Shown in pieces: positions 1 through 7,426 of a stretch of 21,251 nucleotides of DNA. Source of the stretch: Pseudolabrys sp. (GTDB taxonomy: Bacteria > Pseudomonadota > Alphaproteobacteria > Rhizobiales > Xanthobacteraceae); contig JAHCKF010000019.1 in the NCBI GenBank assembly GCA_026125925.1, forward strand, positions 1 through 21,251, written 5' to 3'. Numbering within the stretch: position 1 is the first letter of the stretch; every line of letters starts with the position of its first letter. The position numbers were made by a program, and so were the translations under genes. Below the pieces are notes generated by a model. It ran no database searches, was not told the origin of the DNA, and was given only the letters and a program-made list of their open reading frames with translations.

Positions 1-1
1 T

Positions 2-1159
2 GGCCCGCCGGTGCTGTCAACGCTGCTCGCTGAAGTCTACGGTCCGGATTCGCAGACGCGCCGCGCGATCGCCCACGAACTCGTCAAGCTGTTCAAGTCG
101 GTGCCCTTCATCGTCGATGTCGATGACTCGATCGGCCAGCCGCGCCCGCGCCTGCATATCTCCATCGATCAGGATCGCCTGGAATTCTTCGGCGTGCAGC
201 AGCAGGACGTCTACGATACCATCAAGGCCTTGTTCGGCGGCAACACCATCGGCTACTCGTACCGCGGCGAAGGCCGCAACCCGATCGAGATCGTCGTCGG
301 CCTGCCGAAGCGCAGCATGGCATGGAGCGAGATGCTCGCCTCGACGCCGGTGCCGGCCAACACCGTGCCCGGCAACAAGACGGTGGTCGAACTCGGCGAC
401 GTGGTGCGCGTCACGCAGGAGATGGGTTCGCCGACGATCTTCCGCCGCGACGGCCATTTCACCGACATGGTAATGGCTGAGATGGCCGGCGCCTATGAGG
501 CGCCGATCTACGGCATGCTCGCCGTCGACAAGCTCGTCGCCAACCATGACTGGGGCAAACTCGGCAAGCCGGAGATTCTGTTTCACGGCCAGCCGCAGGA
601 CGAGGCGAAGCCCTCGATGCTGTGGGACGGCGAGTGGGAGATCACCTATGTCACTTTCCGCGACATGGGGGCTGCCTTCATGGTCGCTATCGTCGGCATC
701 TATATCCTCGTAGTGGCGCAGTTCGGCAGCTTCAAGCTGCCGCTCGTGATCCTGACGCCGATCCCGCTGACGTTGATCGGCATCGTGCTCGGCCACGCGC
801 TGTTCGGCGCGCCGTTCACCGCGACGTCGATGATCGGCTTCATCGCGCTCGCCGGCATCATCGTGCGCAATTCGATCCTCCTGGTGGATTTCATCCGCCA
901 CGGCGGCGCGGCGGGCAAAACCTTGCGCGAAGTGCTGCTCGAGGCCGGCGCGGTGCGTTTCAAGCCGATCCTCTTGACGGCGCTCGCCGCCATGATCGGC
1001 GCCGCGACCATCCTGCTGGACCCGATCTTCCAGGGCCTGGCGATCTCGCTGCTGTTCGGGCTGGCATCATCGACGCTGCTCACCGTGCTGGTGATCCCGG
1101 CGATCTATGTCGTGCTGCGCGACGCCGACCGGGTGGCGCCGCCTCAAGCCGGCACCTGA
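2..1159 (+). CDS. RND-family efflux transporter permease, C-terminal part (5' truncated by window edge)
   Basis: Inner-membrane subunit of a proton-driven RND efflux pump; only about the last 385 of roughly 1000-1080 residues are present. The reading frame is open from base 2 and enters in the conserved periplasmic stretch GPPVLSTLLAEVYGPD, so the first in-frame GTG (position 11) is not a real start. The periplasmic porter/docking part runs to about base 640. It is followed by a cluster of membrane segments (about 665-735, 740-810, 820-890, 955-1015 and 1040-1110). The loop-helix GIIVRNSILLVDFI at about 855-895 is typical of the second half of RND permeases. The stop overlaps the 3' end of the convergent aroE-like gene by 16 bases. 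The substrate cannot be told from this half, and the adaptor and outer-membrane partners would lie to the left. The family is certain, the subfamily is not. Confidence 0.93.
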   Translation, partial: GPPVLSTLLAEVYGPDSQTRRAIAHELVKLFKSVPFIVDVDDSIGQPRPRLHISIDQDRLEFFGVQQQDVYDTIKALFGGNTIGYSYRGEGRNPIEIVVGLPKRSMAWSEMLASTPVPANTVPGNKTVVELGDVVRVTQEMGSPTIFRRDGHFTDMVMAEMAGAYEAPIYGMLAVDKLVANHDWGKLGKPEILFHGQPQDEAKPSMLWDGEWEITYVTFRDMGAAFMVAIVGIYILVVAQFGSFKLPLVILTPIPLTLIGIVLGHALFGAPFTATSMIGFIALAGIIVRNSILLVDFIRHGGAAGKTLREVLLEAGAVRFKPILLTALAAMIGAATILLDPIFQGLAISLLFGLASSTLLTVLVIPAIYVVLRDADRVAPPQAGT

Positions 1160-1998
1160 TCCTCGCCGCGCTTGAGCGCCTCGCGCAACGCGCCCTGCGG
1201 CGCGTCGCGGCCGGTGAAATGGCGGAACGCATCGACGCCCTGATAGAAGAACAGCTCGTAGCCGCTCATCAGCGCGAGGCCGGCATCGCGGGCGGCCAGC
1301 ATGAACGGCGTATCGATGGGCGTGTAGACGGCATCGAAGGCCCAGCGTCGGCCGCGGATCGTCTCGAGCGGGAAGGGGCAACCGCCGATGCCGACCATCC
1401 CGATGGGCGTCGAGTTGACGAGCCCGTCGGCATCGCGCGTCGCGTCCTCGATCGACGCCGCGATGCTGACAACCGTCTTCAGTGGCAGGGAGCGCAGCGC
1501 CTCGGCGACCGCTGCCGCTTTGCCGGCATCGACATCGAACAGCCGCAGCTCCGAAGCGCCGAGCTGACAGAGCGCGAAAGCGATGGCGCGGCCGACGCCG
1601 CCGGTGCCGGCCATGGCGACGCGGCCGGGCGCGCGGTCGCCGAACACATGGCGATAGGCCGCCATGAAGCCGGAGTAGTCGGTGTTCCAGCCCTGCGGCT
1701 TGCCGGCGCCGAACAACACGGTGTTGCAGGCGCCGATAGCGCGCACCGCCCCATCGGGTACGTCGAGATGCGCGATCACGCGTTCCTTGTACGGATAGGT
1801 GATGTTGAGGCCGCGATACCCGTCGGCTTCGGCCCAAGCGAGGACGCCTTCGAAGCTCTTGCCGAGGTCGGCCGGCCGCAGCAGGTCATAGCTGACGGCA
1901 AGGCCGGTCAGCCGGCCGGCGATGCGGTGCAGGGCCGGCGAGCGCGAGGCGGCGATATTGTCGCCGATGAGCCCCAGGCGGATGGAAGATGGGCCCAT
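1144..1998 (-). CDS. AroE-type quinate/shikimate dehydrogenase, probably NAD-dependent
   Basis: Oxidoreductase of the shikimate dehydrogenase family, interconverting shikimate/3-dehydroshikimate or quinate/3-dehydroquinate in the cytoplasm. The start at 1998 has a strong GGAGGT site 6 bases upstream; a longer reading to 2136 would run into the regulator gene. The 284-residue length is normal. Substrate-site residues visible are S18-R19-S20, NITYPYK with catalytic K71, N92, NTD with D107 and Q253. The dinucleotide loop is GTGGVG (131-136). The next strand ends FDVD (D155/D157) where NADP-dependent biosynthetic AroE usually has Asn-Arg-Thr. An acidic residue there is a feature of NAD-using, catabolic quinate/shikimate dehydrogenases such as the Corynebacterium enzyme, which also shares the NIT-PYK and NTD-SGF wording. 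It lies downstream of two GntR regulators and divergent from a TRAP-aroQ operon, supporting a catabolic role. The exact substrate is inferred. Confidence 0.85.
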   Translation of the reverse strand: MGPSSIRLGLIGDNIAASRSPALHRIAGRLTGLAVSYDLLRPADLGKSFEGVLAWAEADGYRGLNITYPYKERVIAHLDVPDGAVRAIGACNTVLFGAGKPQGWNTDYSGFMAAYRHVFGDRAPGRVAMAGTGGVGRAIAFALCQLGASELRLFDVDAGKAAAVAEALRSLPLKTVVSIAASIEDATRDADGLVNSTPIGMVGIGGCPFPLETIRGRRWAFDAVYTPIDTPFMLAARDAGLALMSGYELFFYQGVDAFRHFTGRDAPQGALREALKRGEDQVPA

Positions 1999-2095
1999 GC
2001 GGACCTCCAGGACAGGACGGCGCGCAATCTGGCACGGCTCCCGGCCAGGAACAACTGAGATTCCTGTTTTACTCAGATGATACCAAAATGACCCG
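1999..2095 (-). promoter_or_regulatory. Leader/promoter region of the aroE-like gene with candidate operator
   Basis: This AT-richer gap separates the upstream regulator from the aroE-like gene. It holds TCAGATGAT at 2073-2081, which matches 8 of 9 bases of TCATATGAT (reverse complement of 3567-3575) in front of dctP. It also holds an inverted repeat CAGGAA-N9-TTCCTG at 2046-2066. Both are candidate sites for the neighbouring GntR proteins. No convincing -35/-10 pair was found, so whether aroE has its own promoter is open. Confidence 0.35.
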
Positions 2096-2773
2096 TCAGA
2101 CGATGCGGCCGACCGCCAGAGCGTGCGCGACGCCACCGGTGATGTGCGCCCTAAGAACGTCGCCGGCCTTCGCGGCGTCGCGCTTAAGCGCCAGTTCCAT
2201 GAGCTGCCGGTGCTCGCGCGTAGCGATCTCGCCGCGATCGGTCAGCGCCAGCATCTGGTAGCGCAGGTATTTGTCGAACACGGCGCCATGCGTCTCCATC
2301 AGCTCGCGCGAGCCGCAGGCCGAGATCAGCGCTTGGTGAAATTCCCAATCGTAGCGCTTCCAGGTTTCGACGTCAGGGCTGCCCTCGGTCTTCTTCTTGT
2401 CTTCCATTGCCGCGAGCTTGTGATGGGCGGCGACGACGCGCGCCTCCCATTCCATGTCGCCGCTCTGGAACGACTGCGCGATCGCATGCACCTCGAGCAG
2501 CAAACGTAGTGAGGCGATATCCTTGAGCTCCTCGGCCGACACCGGCGCCACCTCGAAGCCGCGCTGGCCTTCGGCGACGACGAGCTTCTCTGAGGACAAG
2601 CGGCTCAGGACCTCGCGCAAGGTGCTGACGCTGACGCCGTAATCTTCCTTCAGGCGCTCGAGCTTGAGCTTCTCCGCCGGCGCCAGCCGGCCCTGCAGGA
2701 TATCGGCGCGAATGCGGCGATAGGCGCGTTCGCCGATGGTGCCTTCGTCGATGTTCTGGGCCATGGGTGCCAT
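2096..2773 (-). CDS. GntR-family transcriptional regulator with FCD domain (copy 1 of a tandem pair)
   Basis: DNA-binding regulator of the FadR/FCD branch of GntR. Residues about 12-78 form the winged helix-turn-helix (TIGERAYRRIRADILQGRL, then STLREVLSRL and the wing VAEGQRGFEV). Residues about 80-210 form the helical FCD ligand domain. The metal/ligand residues expected in FCD are visible: the Asp and His of YDWEFHQAL, the His of TREHRQLM and a later His in LRAHI. It starts 3 bases after the stop of the paralogous gene at 2777-3451, so the two are probably co-transcribed and translationally coupled; a second ATG at 2764 is an alternative start. The aroE-like gene follows 97 bases downstream. 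The ligand is probably the transported or metabolised hydroaromatic acid, by context only. Confidence 0.93.
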   Translation of the reverse strand: MAPMAQNIDEGTIGERAYRRIRADILQGRLAPAEKLKLERLKEDYGVSVSTLREVLSRLSSEKLVVAEGQRGFEVAPVSAEELKDIASLRLLLEVHAIAQSFQSGDMEWEARVVAAHHKLAAMEDKKKTEGSPDVETWKRYDWEFHQALISACGSRELMETHGAVFDKYLRYQMLALTDRGEIATREHRQLMELALKRDAAKAGDVLRAHITGGVAHALAVGRIV

Positions 2774-3126
2774 GAATTAGGAGGCCAGCGCGCCGGATTT
2801 GATGGTGTGCTGCACGCAGTCGCGGATGTGCTTGACCAGCACGTCGGTGGCCGCGTCGGCGTCGCGCTTCAGCGCGGCTTTCATGAGATCGCGATGTTCG
2901 CGGGCGGCGGCTTCGCCGCGAAACACCACGGCGATGATCTGGTAGCGCAGATATTTGTCGAAGATCGCCGAATGGGCGTCGAGCAAAGCCTTGGAGCCGC
3001 AGCACGAGATCAGCGCGTGGTGGAATTCCCAATCGTAGCGTTTCCAGGTCTCGGTCTGCGAGCGGTCGCCCGCCATTAACTGCTTCTCCAGTGTCGCCAG
3101 CTTGTGATGGGCGGCGACGACGCGGC
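2340..3126. repeat. Direct DNA repeat from tandem duplication of a GntR gene
   Basis: Stretches of identical DNA recur about 680 bases apart. Examples are TTGTGATGGGCGGCGACGAC near 2418 and again near 3102, and ATTCCCAATCGTAGCG near 2341 and again near 3025. They lie at equivalent positions in the two paralogous regulators and are remnants of a gene duplication, not a mobile element. Confidence 0.75.
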
Positions 3127-3451
3127 CTTCCCATTCGACGTCGCCGCTCTCGATCGACTGGCGCAGCGCGTGGCATTCGAGCAACTCGCGCATCGCCGCG
3201 ATTTCGTGCCAGCGGTCGGCCGACACCGGCATGACCTCGAAGCCGCGCTGGCCCTCGGCGACGATCAGCCCCTCGAACAGCAGGCGGTTGAGCAACTCGC
3301 GCAAGGTGGCGATGCTGGTCTCGTATTGCGCGCTCAGACGTTCCAGGCGCAGCTTCTGGCCGGGGGCGAGGCGGCCGAAGATGATGTCTGAGCGAATCCG
3401 GCGGTAGGTCTTTTCGCCGATGGTCTCGGTCGATCCAGCCTGGTCCAGCAC
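2777..3451 (-). CDS. GntR-family transcriptional regulator with FCD domain (copy 2 of a tandem pair)
   Basis: This is a paralogue of the next gene downstream. Both share TIGE-YRRIR-DI at the N-terminus, VAEGQRGFEV in the wing, RVVAAHHKLA, ETWKRYDWEFH-ALIS-CGS and FDKYLRYQ in the FCD domain, and I estimate about 60% identity. FCD Asp/His residues are present (YDWEFHHAL, AREHRDLM, VKHI). The start is a GTG at 3451 with GAGGG 7 bases upstream; no in-frame ATG lies nearby. It is the first gene of the minus-strand operon and is divergent from the TRAP operon, with the 221-base region between them as the natural control point. The substitution pattern differs most in the recognition region (YETSIATLRELLNRL here against YGVSVSTLREVLSRL), so the two may differ in DNA site or ligand. 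Confidence 0.93.
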   Translation of the reverse strand: MLDQAGSTETIGEKTYRRIRSDIIFGRLAPGQKLRLERLSAQYETSIATLRELLNRLLFEGLIVAEGQRGFEVMPVSADRWHEIAAMRELLECHALRQSIESGDVEWEGRVVAAHHKLATLEKQLMAGDRSQTETWKRYDWEFHHALISCCGSKALLDAHSAIFDKYLRYQIIAVVFRGEAAAREHRDLMKAALKRDADAATDVLVKHIRDCVQHTIKSGALAS

Positions 3452-3672
3452 GCAACAGCCCTCATCCGACGAAACCGGGAATCTACGATCTTTAGCACCG
3501 GAAGGCGGGGCCCCTCAACGACGAGCGAATCTCTGCCATTCCGGCCGTCATCGCATTTTTGAGTGGATCATATGACCTTAATTTCATCATAGATTTTCTA
3601 CTTTGCCTATTGATTTCGGTTCCCTCCAATGGATAATCGGCGCCAACAAGGTCAAGGACAGGGAGGAAGCCA
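3452..3672. promoter_or_regulatory. Divergent control region between the GntR genes and the TRAP operon
   Basis: This 221-base region is clearly AT-richer than its surroundings, especially 3550-3610. It contains the 8-base palindrome TCATATGA (3568-3575) inside GGATCATATGACC, a plausible operator centre. For the plus strand, TTGAGT (3559-3564) with a 17-base spacer leads to TTTCAT, which is weak. For the minus strand, TATGAT (complement of 3586-3591) is a fair -10 without a good -35. The dctP ribosome site GGGAGGA lies at about 3660-3666. The promoters are inferred; the palindrome is seen. Confidence 0.5.
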
Positions 3673-4662
3673 ATGAACCATTCCATCAGCCGCCGCAGCC
3701 TGCTGGCGGCGTCGTCGGCGCTTGCAGTCGGGTCCATGCTGCCGGGCGTGTCGTTTGCCGCGCCGACCAAGATGAAGCTGAGTGCGGCGCCCTCCGAAGC
3801 CGATCTGCGCGTGAAGGGCTATGCGGCGTTCGCCGAAGCGCTCAAGGGCGACATCGAAATCGAGCCGCATTGGTCTAACTCGCTGTTCAAGCAGGGCACC
3901 GAGCTGGTCGCGCTTCAGCGCGGCAATCTCGAAATGTGCAACCTCGCGCCGGCCGATATTTCCAAGCAGCTTCCGGCCTGGTCGCTGATGACCTCGGCCT
4001 ATCTGTTCCGCAATTACGACCACTTGAAGAAGACCTGGGCGAGCGATGTCGGCAAGGAATTCATCGACATGGCCCGCGACAAGCTGGGCATCGAGGTAAT
4101 CCGCCCGGTCTATTTCGGCGCGCGTCAAGTCAACCTGAAGCCCGACAAGCAGATCAAGACGCCGGCCGATCTCGCCGGCGTCAAGCTGCGCATGCCGCCC
4201 GGCGAATACTGGCAGTTCCTCGGCGAATCGCTCGGCGCCAATCCGACGCCGGTCGCCTATGCCGAGCTCTACACCGCGCTGCAGACCGGCGTCGTCGACG
4301 GCCAGGACAATCCGCTGGTCGCCGGCCGCACCATGAAGTTCTACGAAGTGACCTCGCAGTTCGTCCTCACCCGCCACGTGCTCGGATACGACATGCTGAC
4401 GGTCGCCTCCAAGGTCTGGAACGGCCTGAGCAAGGACGTGCAGGCCAAGTTCCGCGCCGCCGCCGACAAGGCTTTCGACGCCAACGCCGCGGAATACGAC
4501 AAGCAGGAAGCCGAGGCGATCGAGTTCTTCAAGGGGCAGGGCAAGAAGGTCTACGAACCCGATCAGAACGCCTTCCGCGAATTCGCCCAGAAGAAGTATC
4601 TGGCCAAGTACGGCAACGACTGGCCGAAGGGCGCGCTCGAAAAGATCAACGCGATCAAGTAG
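3673..4662 (+). CDS. TRAP transporter substrate-binding protein (DctP family)
   Basis: Periplasmic solute-binding component of a tripartite ATP-independent transporter, which captures an organic acid for the DctQM membrane complex. The 329 residues begin with a signal peptide carrying a twin-arginine-like SRRSLL (R7-R8), a hydrophobic core and likely cleavage near SFA-A (29-30), so Tat export is possible. Family landmarks are the carboxylate-clamping Arg in GVKLRMP (R173) and the VDGQDNP motif (209-214). The start is supported by GGGAGGA just upstream. It is the first gene of dctP-dctQ-dctM-aroQ. The adjacent dehydrogenase and dehydroquinase suggest a hydroaromatic acid such as quinate or shikimate as ligand, but binding-site sequence alone does not prove this. 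Confidence 0.95.
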   Translation: MNHSISRRSLLAASSALAVGSMLPGVSFAAPTKMKLSAAPSEADLRVKGYAAFAEALKGDIEIEPHWSNSLFKQGTELVALQRGNLEMCNLAPADISKQLPAWSLMTSAYLFRNYDHLKKTWASDVGKEFIDMARDKLGIEVIRPVYFGARQVNLKPDKQIKTPADLAGVKLRMPPGEYWQFLGESLGANPTPVAYAELYTALQTGVVDGQDNPLVAGRTMKFYEVTSQFVLTRHVLGYDMLTVASKVWNGLSKDVQAKFRAAADKAFDANAAEYDKQEAEAIEFFKGQGKKVYEPDQNAFREFAQKKYLAKYGNDWPKGALEKINAIK

Positions 4663-4684
4663 CGGTTTCCGCTTCCCACTAGTC

Positions 4685-4717
4685 ATTCGGCCGGCGACAA
4701 TCCGCCGGCCGAATTTT
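4685..4717 (+). terminator. Terminator-like attenuator hairpin between dctP and dctQ
   Basis: The two arms, ATTCGGCCGGCG (4685-4696) and CGCCGGCCGAAT (4703-4714), form a perfect 12-base stem. The loop is ACAATC, and TTT plus the end of the stem give a short T run on the plus strand. It lies in the 87-base gap inside an otherwise tight operon. The likely effect is partial termination or 3'-end protection, giving more binding protein than membrane subunits. Confidence 0.75.
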
Positions 4718-4749
4718 ACGTGCCATCCCGCGGCTTGAGGAACGCACCG

Positions 4750-5262
4750 ATGTCGAAGACGCTGGCCGCCGCGCGCTGGCTTCGCCGCCGCGCCGACAAC
4801 GTCGTCGTCGGCCTGCTGGCCACGATGTTCGTGACGTTCGTGCTGCAGATCTTCTTCCGCTACTTCGTCGACGAGCCGCTGGGATGGTCGGAAGAGGTCA
4901 TCGTCACGGTATGGCTGTGGACGGTGCTATGGGGCGCCGCTTTCGTGGTGAGCGAAGCCGAGGAGATCCGCTTCGACATCATCTATTCCAATATTTCCGA
5001 GAGCTACCGGCGCGTTTTCACCGTCATCACCGGCACTATCCTCATCGTCGTCTATTCGATCTCGCTGCCGGCGGTGTACAGCTATGTCAGCTTCATGAAG
5101 GTGGAGCGCTCCGCCTACCTGCATATTCCGATCAATGTGCTCTATTCCGTCTATGTGATATTCGCGGTGGCGAGTATCGTTCGCTACTGCTTTCTCGTCT
5201 GGCGCGCCATCAAGGGCGCGCCATCGCCGGTCACCAATCCGGCCCAGTTGGGCGGTGACTGA
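4750..5262 (+). CDS. TRAP transporter small permease subunit (DctQ family)
   Basis: Small four-helix membrane subunit that pairs with DctM. About 170 residues, with hydrophobic segments near residues 20-42, 55-73, 92-115 and 130-150. The family-typical stretch EPLGWSEEVIVTVWLW is present between helices 1 and 2. I choose the ATG at 4750 (GAGGA 8 bases upstream) over an in-frame GTG at 4720 that lies only a few bases beyond the dctP-dctQ hairpin and has no clear ribosome site. The stop is followed after 3 bases by the dctM start, so the two are coupled. Confidence 0.93.
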   Translation: MSKTLAAARWLRRRADNVVVGLLATMFVTFVLQIFFRYFVDEPLGWSEEVIVTVWLWTVLWGAAFVVSEAEEIRFDIIYSNISESYRRVFTVITGTILIVVYSISLPAVYSYVSFMKVERSAYLHIPINVLYSVYVIFAVASIVRYCFLVWRAIKGAPSPVTNPAQLGGD

Positions 5263-5265
5263 GTC

Positions 5266-6564
5266 ATGAGCATCAGCCCCTTCACGGTCTGCGTCGCCGC
5301 CATCGTCTTCCTCAGCGCGCTGGGCCTGCCGATCGGCCATTCGATGATCGTCGCCACGACGATCTATCTGCTGCTGGCCGGCCTTGATCTCGGCACCGCT
5401 GCCGAGCAGATCCTCAACGGCCTGTTCAACAGCTACGTGCTGATCGCCATCCCGCTGTTCATTCTGGCGGCGGACCTCATGAATGTCGGCAGTCTGACCG
5501 ACAAGCTGCTGCGCTTCTGCCTGGTGCTGGTCGGCCGATTCCGCGGCGGGCTCGGTCACGTCAATGTCGTCGCCAACATGATCTTCGCCGGCATGTCCGG
5601 CTCGGCGATCGCCGACGCCGTCGGCATCGGCAAGATCATCGTCGGCATGATGGCGAAGGACAACCGTTATCCGGTGGCCTACGCCGCAGCCATCACCGCC
5701 GCGGCGGCGGTCATCGGGCCGATCATCCCACCCTCGATCCCGATGGTGGTCTACGCGCTCGTGTCGGACGCCTCGATCGGTTACCTGTTCCTCGGCGGCG
5801 TCGTGCCCGGAGTCATGCTCGGCCTGTCCTTCATGATCGCGAACTCCGTCATGGCGCGCCGCCGCGGCTTCCCGGTCGAAGAACCGGTGCCGGTCCGCGA
5901 CATCCCGAAAATCACGCTCAATGCTTTTCCGGCGCTGCTGCTGCCGATCATCCTGCTGTTCGGCATCTATGGCGGCGTCATGACGCCGACCGAGGGGGCC
6001 GCGGCCGCAGCGCTCTATGCGCTGTTCGCCTCGACTGTGATCTATCGCGCCGTGACGTGGCGGCAGCTCTATGATGCGCTGCTCGCCAGCGGCAAGGCGA
6101 CGACCTCGATCGGCATGCTGATCGCCGGCGCCTTCGCCTTCAATTACGTCGTGACGGTCGAACGTATCCCGGACGGCCTGTCGCATCTGATGGCCCAGTT
6201 CGAACTGTCGCGGGCGCTGTTCCTGCTTGCCGTCAACGTCCTGCTGCTCATTCTCGGCTGTCTGCTCGAGGGCACCACGATTTTGCTGATCGTCGTGCCG
6301 ATCTTTATTCCGACGGCCAAGGCGCTCGGCATCGATCTGGTGCATTTCGGCGTCGTCGTCGTCGTCAACATCATGATCGGGCTGGTGACGCCGCCTTACG
6401 GGCTGCTGCTGTTCGTGCTCGCCAATCTCACCAAGCAGCCGTTGGCGCATATCGTCAAGGAGGCCGTGCCGTTCATTCTCATGGCGATCGCGGTGCTGGC
6501 GCTGATCACGATCTTCCCGGATCTCGTGCTCTGGCTGCCGCGGCTGATGGGCTACAAAGGGTAA
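5266..6564 (+). CDS. TRAP transporter large permease subunit (DctM family)
   Basis: The 12-helix channel-forming subunit that couples solute import to the sodium or proton gradient. The 432-residue length is standard. Family features are [15 protein letters not shown] in the first half, [33 protein letters not shown] and the late [12 protein letters not shown] motif. The ATG follows the dctQ stop by 3 bases, and the aroQ-like gene starts 7 bases after this stop, so all four genes form one operon. Membrane segments cover nearly the whole protein. Confidence 0.96.
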   Translation: MSISPFTVCVAAIVFLSALGLPIGHSMIVATTIYLLLAGLDLGTAAEQILNGLFNSYVLIAIPLFILAADLMNVGSLTDKLLRFCLVLVGRFRGGLGHVNVVANMIFAGMSGSAIADAVGIGKIIVGMMAKDNRYPVAYAAAITAAAAVIGPIIPPSIPMVVYALVSDASIGYLFLGGVVPGVMLGLSFMIANSVMARRRGFPVEEPVPVRDIPKITLNAFPALLLPIILLFGIYGGVMTPTEGAAAAALYALFASTVIYRAVTWRQLYDALLASGKATTSIGMLIAGAFAFNYVVTVERIPDGLSHLMAQFELSRALFLLAVNVLLLILGCLLEGTTILLIVVPIFIPTAKALGIDLVHFGVVVVVNIMIGLVTPPYGLLLFVLANLTKQPLAHIVKEAVPFILMAIAVLALITIFPDLVLWLPRLMGYKG

Positions 6565-6571
6565 GCGTACG

Positions 6572-7009
6572 ATGGCAAAACCGATCTACGTCCTCAACGG
6601 ACCGAACCTGAACCGCCTCGGCAAGCGCGAGCCGGAGATCTACGGCACGACGACGCTCGCCGACGTCGAGCGCTTCTGCCGCGAGGAGGCGGGCAGCCGC
6701 CCTGTCGAATTCCACCAGAGCAACAGCGAAGCACAGATCATCGACTGGATCCACGAGGCGATCGACGGCGAGGCCGCCGGCATCATCATCAACCCGGCCG
6801 GCTTCACCTTCGTCTCGATTCCGATCATGGACGCGCTGAAGATGTTCCCGGGGCCGATCATCGAGCTGCACATCACCAACATCCACCGGCGCGAGCCGAT
6901 CTATCACAACTCGCTGGTGTCGAAGGTCGCGACCGCGGTCATCGCCGGCCTCGGCGCCGACGGCTATCGCACGGCGGTCGGCGCCATGCTGCGCATGATC
7001 AAGGCGTAG
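6572..7009 (+). CDS. Type II 3-dehydroquinate dehydratase-like protein (divergent AroQ)
   Basis: A small (145-residue) flavodoxin-like dodecameric enzyme family that converts 3-dehydroquinate to 3-dehydroshikimate. Seen: [19 protein letters not shown] with N12, R19 and the catalytic Tyr at 24, INP at 73-75, D87, [11 protein letters not shown] with H100, and [14 protein letters not shown]. Two positions normally important for substrate binding differ. The usual Y/F-S/T-His-T-S is GFTFVS here, so Phe80 replaces His. The usual REEFR is REPIY, so Tyr111 replaces Arg. This marks it as a divergent paralogue rather than the housekeeping enzyme, possibly acting on a related hydroaromatic compound or with changed kinetics. 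It is the last gene of the TRAP operon and ends 6 bases before the convergent thioesterase gene with no terminator between. Confidence 0.82.
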   Translation: MAKPIYVLNGPNLNRLGKREPEIYGTTTLADVERFCREEAGSRPVEFHQSNSEAQIIDWIHEAIDGEAAGIIINPAGFTFVSIPIMDALKMFPGPIIELHITNIHRREPIYHNSLVSKVATAVIAGLGADGYRTAVGAMLRMIKA

Positions 7010-7015
7010 CGCCGC

Positions 7016-7414
7016 TCAGGCCGGCTTCTTGCCGTCGAGCTTTTTGGCGATGCGGGCGAGATCGACGACCATGCGCTCGTGGGTGCCCTTGCCGATCTCC
7101 TCGACCTCGTCGCGCGCGGTGACGTCGAATTCCAGCCGCCGGCCATCGACCTTGGTGACGACCGCCTCGGCGGTGACCTGGTGGCCGACCGGCGTCGCCG
7201 CCAGATGCGTTACGTTGACCACGGTGCCGACGACGCTCTCACCCGGCTCGAGATAGTCGCGCACCGCATTGAGCGCGGCGTTCTCCATGATCGTCACCAT
7301 CATCGGCGTGGCGAAGACCGGCGGCAGCACCGAATCCTTGAACTGGCTGGCGAGATGCGCCGGCGTGACGCGCAAGGTGTAGGTGCCTTTGGCTCCGACC
7401 GGGACGGGACGCAT
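7016..7414 (-). CDS. Hotdog-fold acyl-CoA thioesterase, FlK-like
   Basis: A 132-residue single-domain hotdog thioesterase that hydrolyses an acyl-CoA in the cytoplasm. The wording VFATPMMVTIMENAA, GTVVNVTHLAATPVG and IGKGTHERMVV is that of the fluoroacetyl-CoA thioesterase (FlK)-like family. T36, E44 and H70 have the same spacing as the FlK triad T42/E50/H76, and G63 and R114 sit where FlK has G69 and R120. The FlK lid residue Phe36 aligns with Leu30, so fluoro-selectivity is not expected. The ribosome site AGGGAG overlaps the stop codon of the upstream MFS gene 12 bases away, so the two are translationally linked. The natural substrate is unknown. The FlK numbering is from memory. Confidence 0.85.
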   Translation of the reverse strand: MRPVPVGAKGTYTLRVTPAHLASQFKDSVLPPVFATPMMVTIMENAALNAVRDYLEPGESVVGTVVNVTHLAATPVGHQVTAEAVVTKVDGRRLEFDVTARDEVEEIGKGTHERMVVDLARIAKKLDGKKPA

Positions 7415-7426
7415 GCGGTGAACTCC

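Noticed and set aside
622..2058. 478-codon plus-strand frame over the RND end and aroE
   Set aside because: Runs out of frame through RND and antisense through aroE; both real genes have strong motifs.
2048..2070. GGAAC at 2048 as an EcfG -35
   Set aside because: No CGTT or properly spaced TT downstream and no gene in that direction. Other GGAAC hits (4740, 20122, 20173) also fail the -10 test.
2373..3455. 360-codon minus-strand frame across both GntR genes
   Set aside because: Off-frame reading of the two regulators. Its Arg/Pro-rich repeats mirror the gene duplication.
3670..3700. Firm Tat assignment for DctP
   Set aside because: SRRSLL is suggestive, but the hydrophobic core is also compatible with Sec export, so it is only mentioned as possible.
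3492..3770. Minus-strand 92-codon frame over the dctP promoter
   Set aside because: Covers the AT-rich control region and the dctP signal peptide. No ribosome site or recognisable domain.
4927..6450. 507-codon open frame on the minus strand opposite dctQ/dctM
   Set aside because: Low-complexity Asp/Arg/Gln/His composition typical of the antisense of membrane proteins; no ribosome site or motif.
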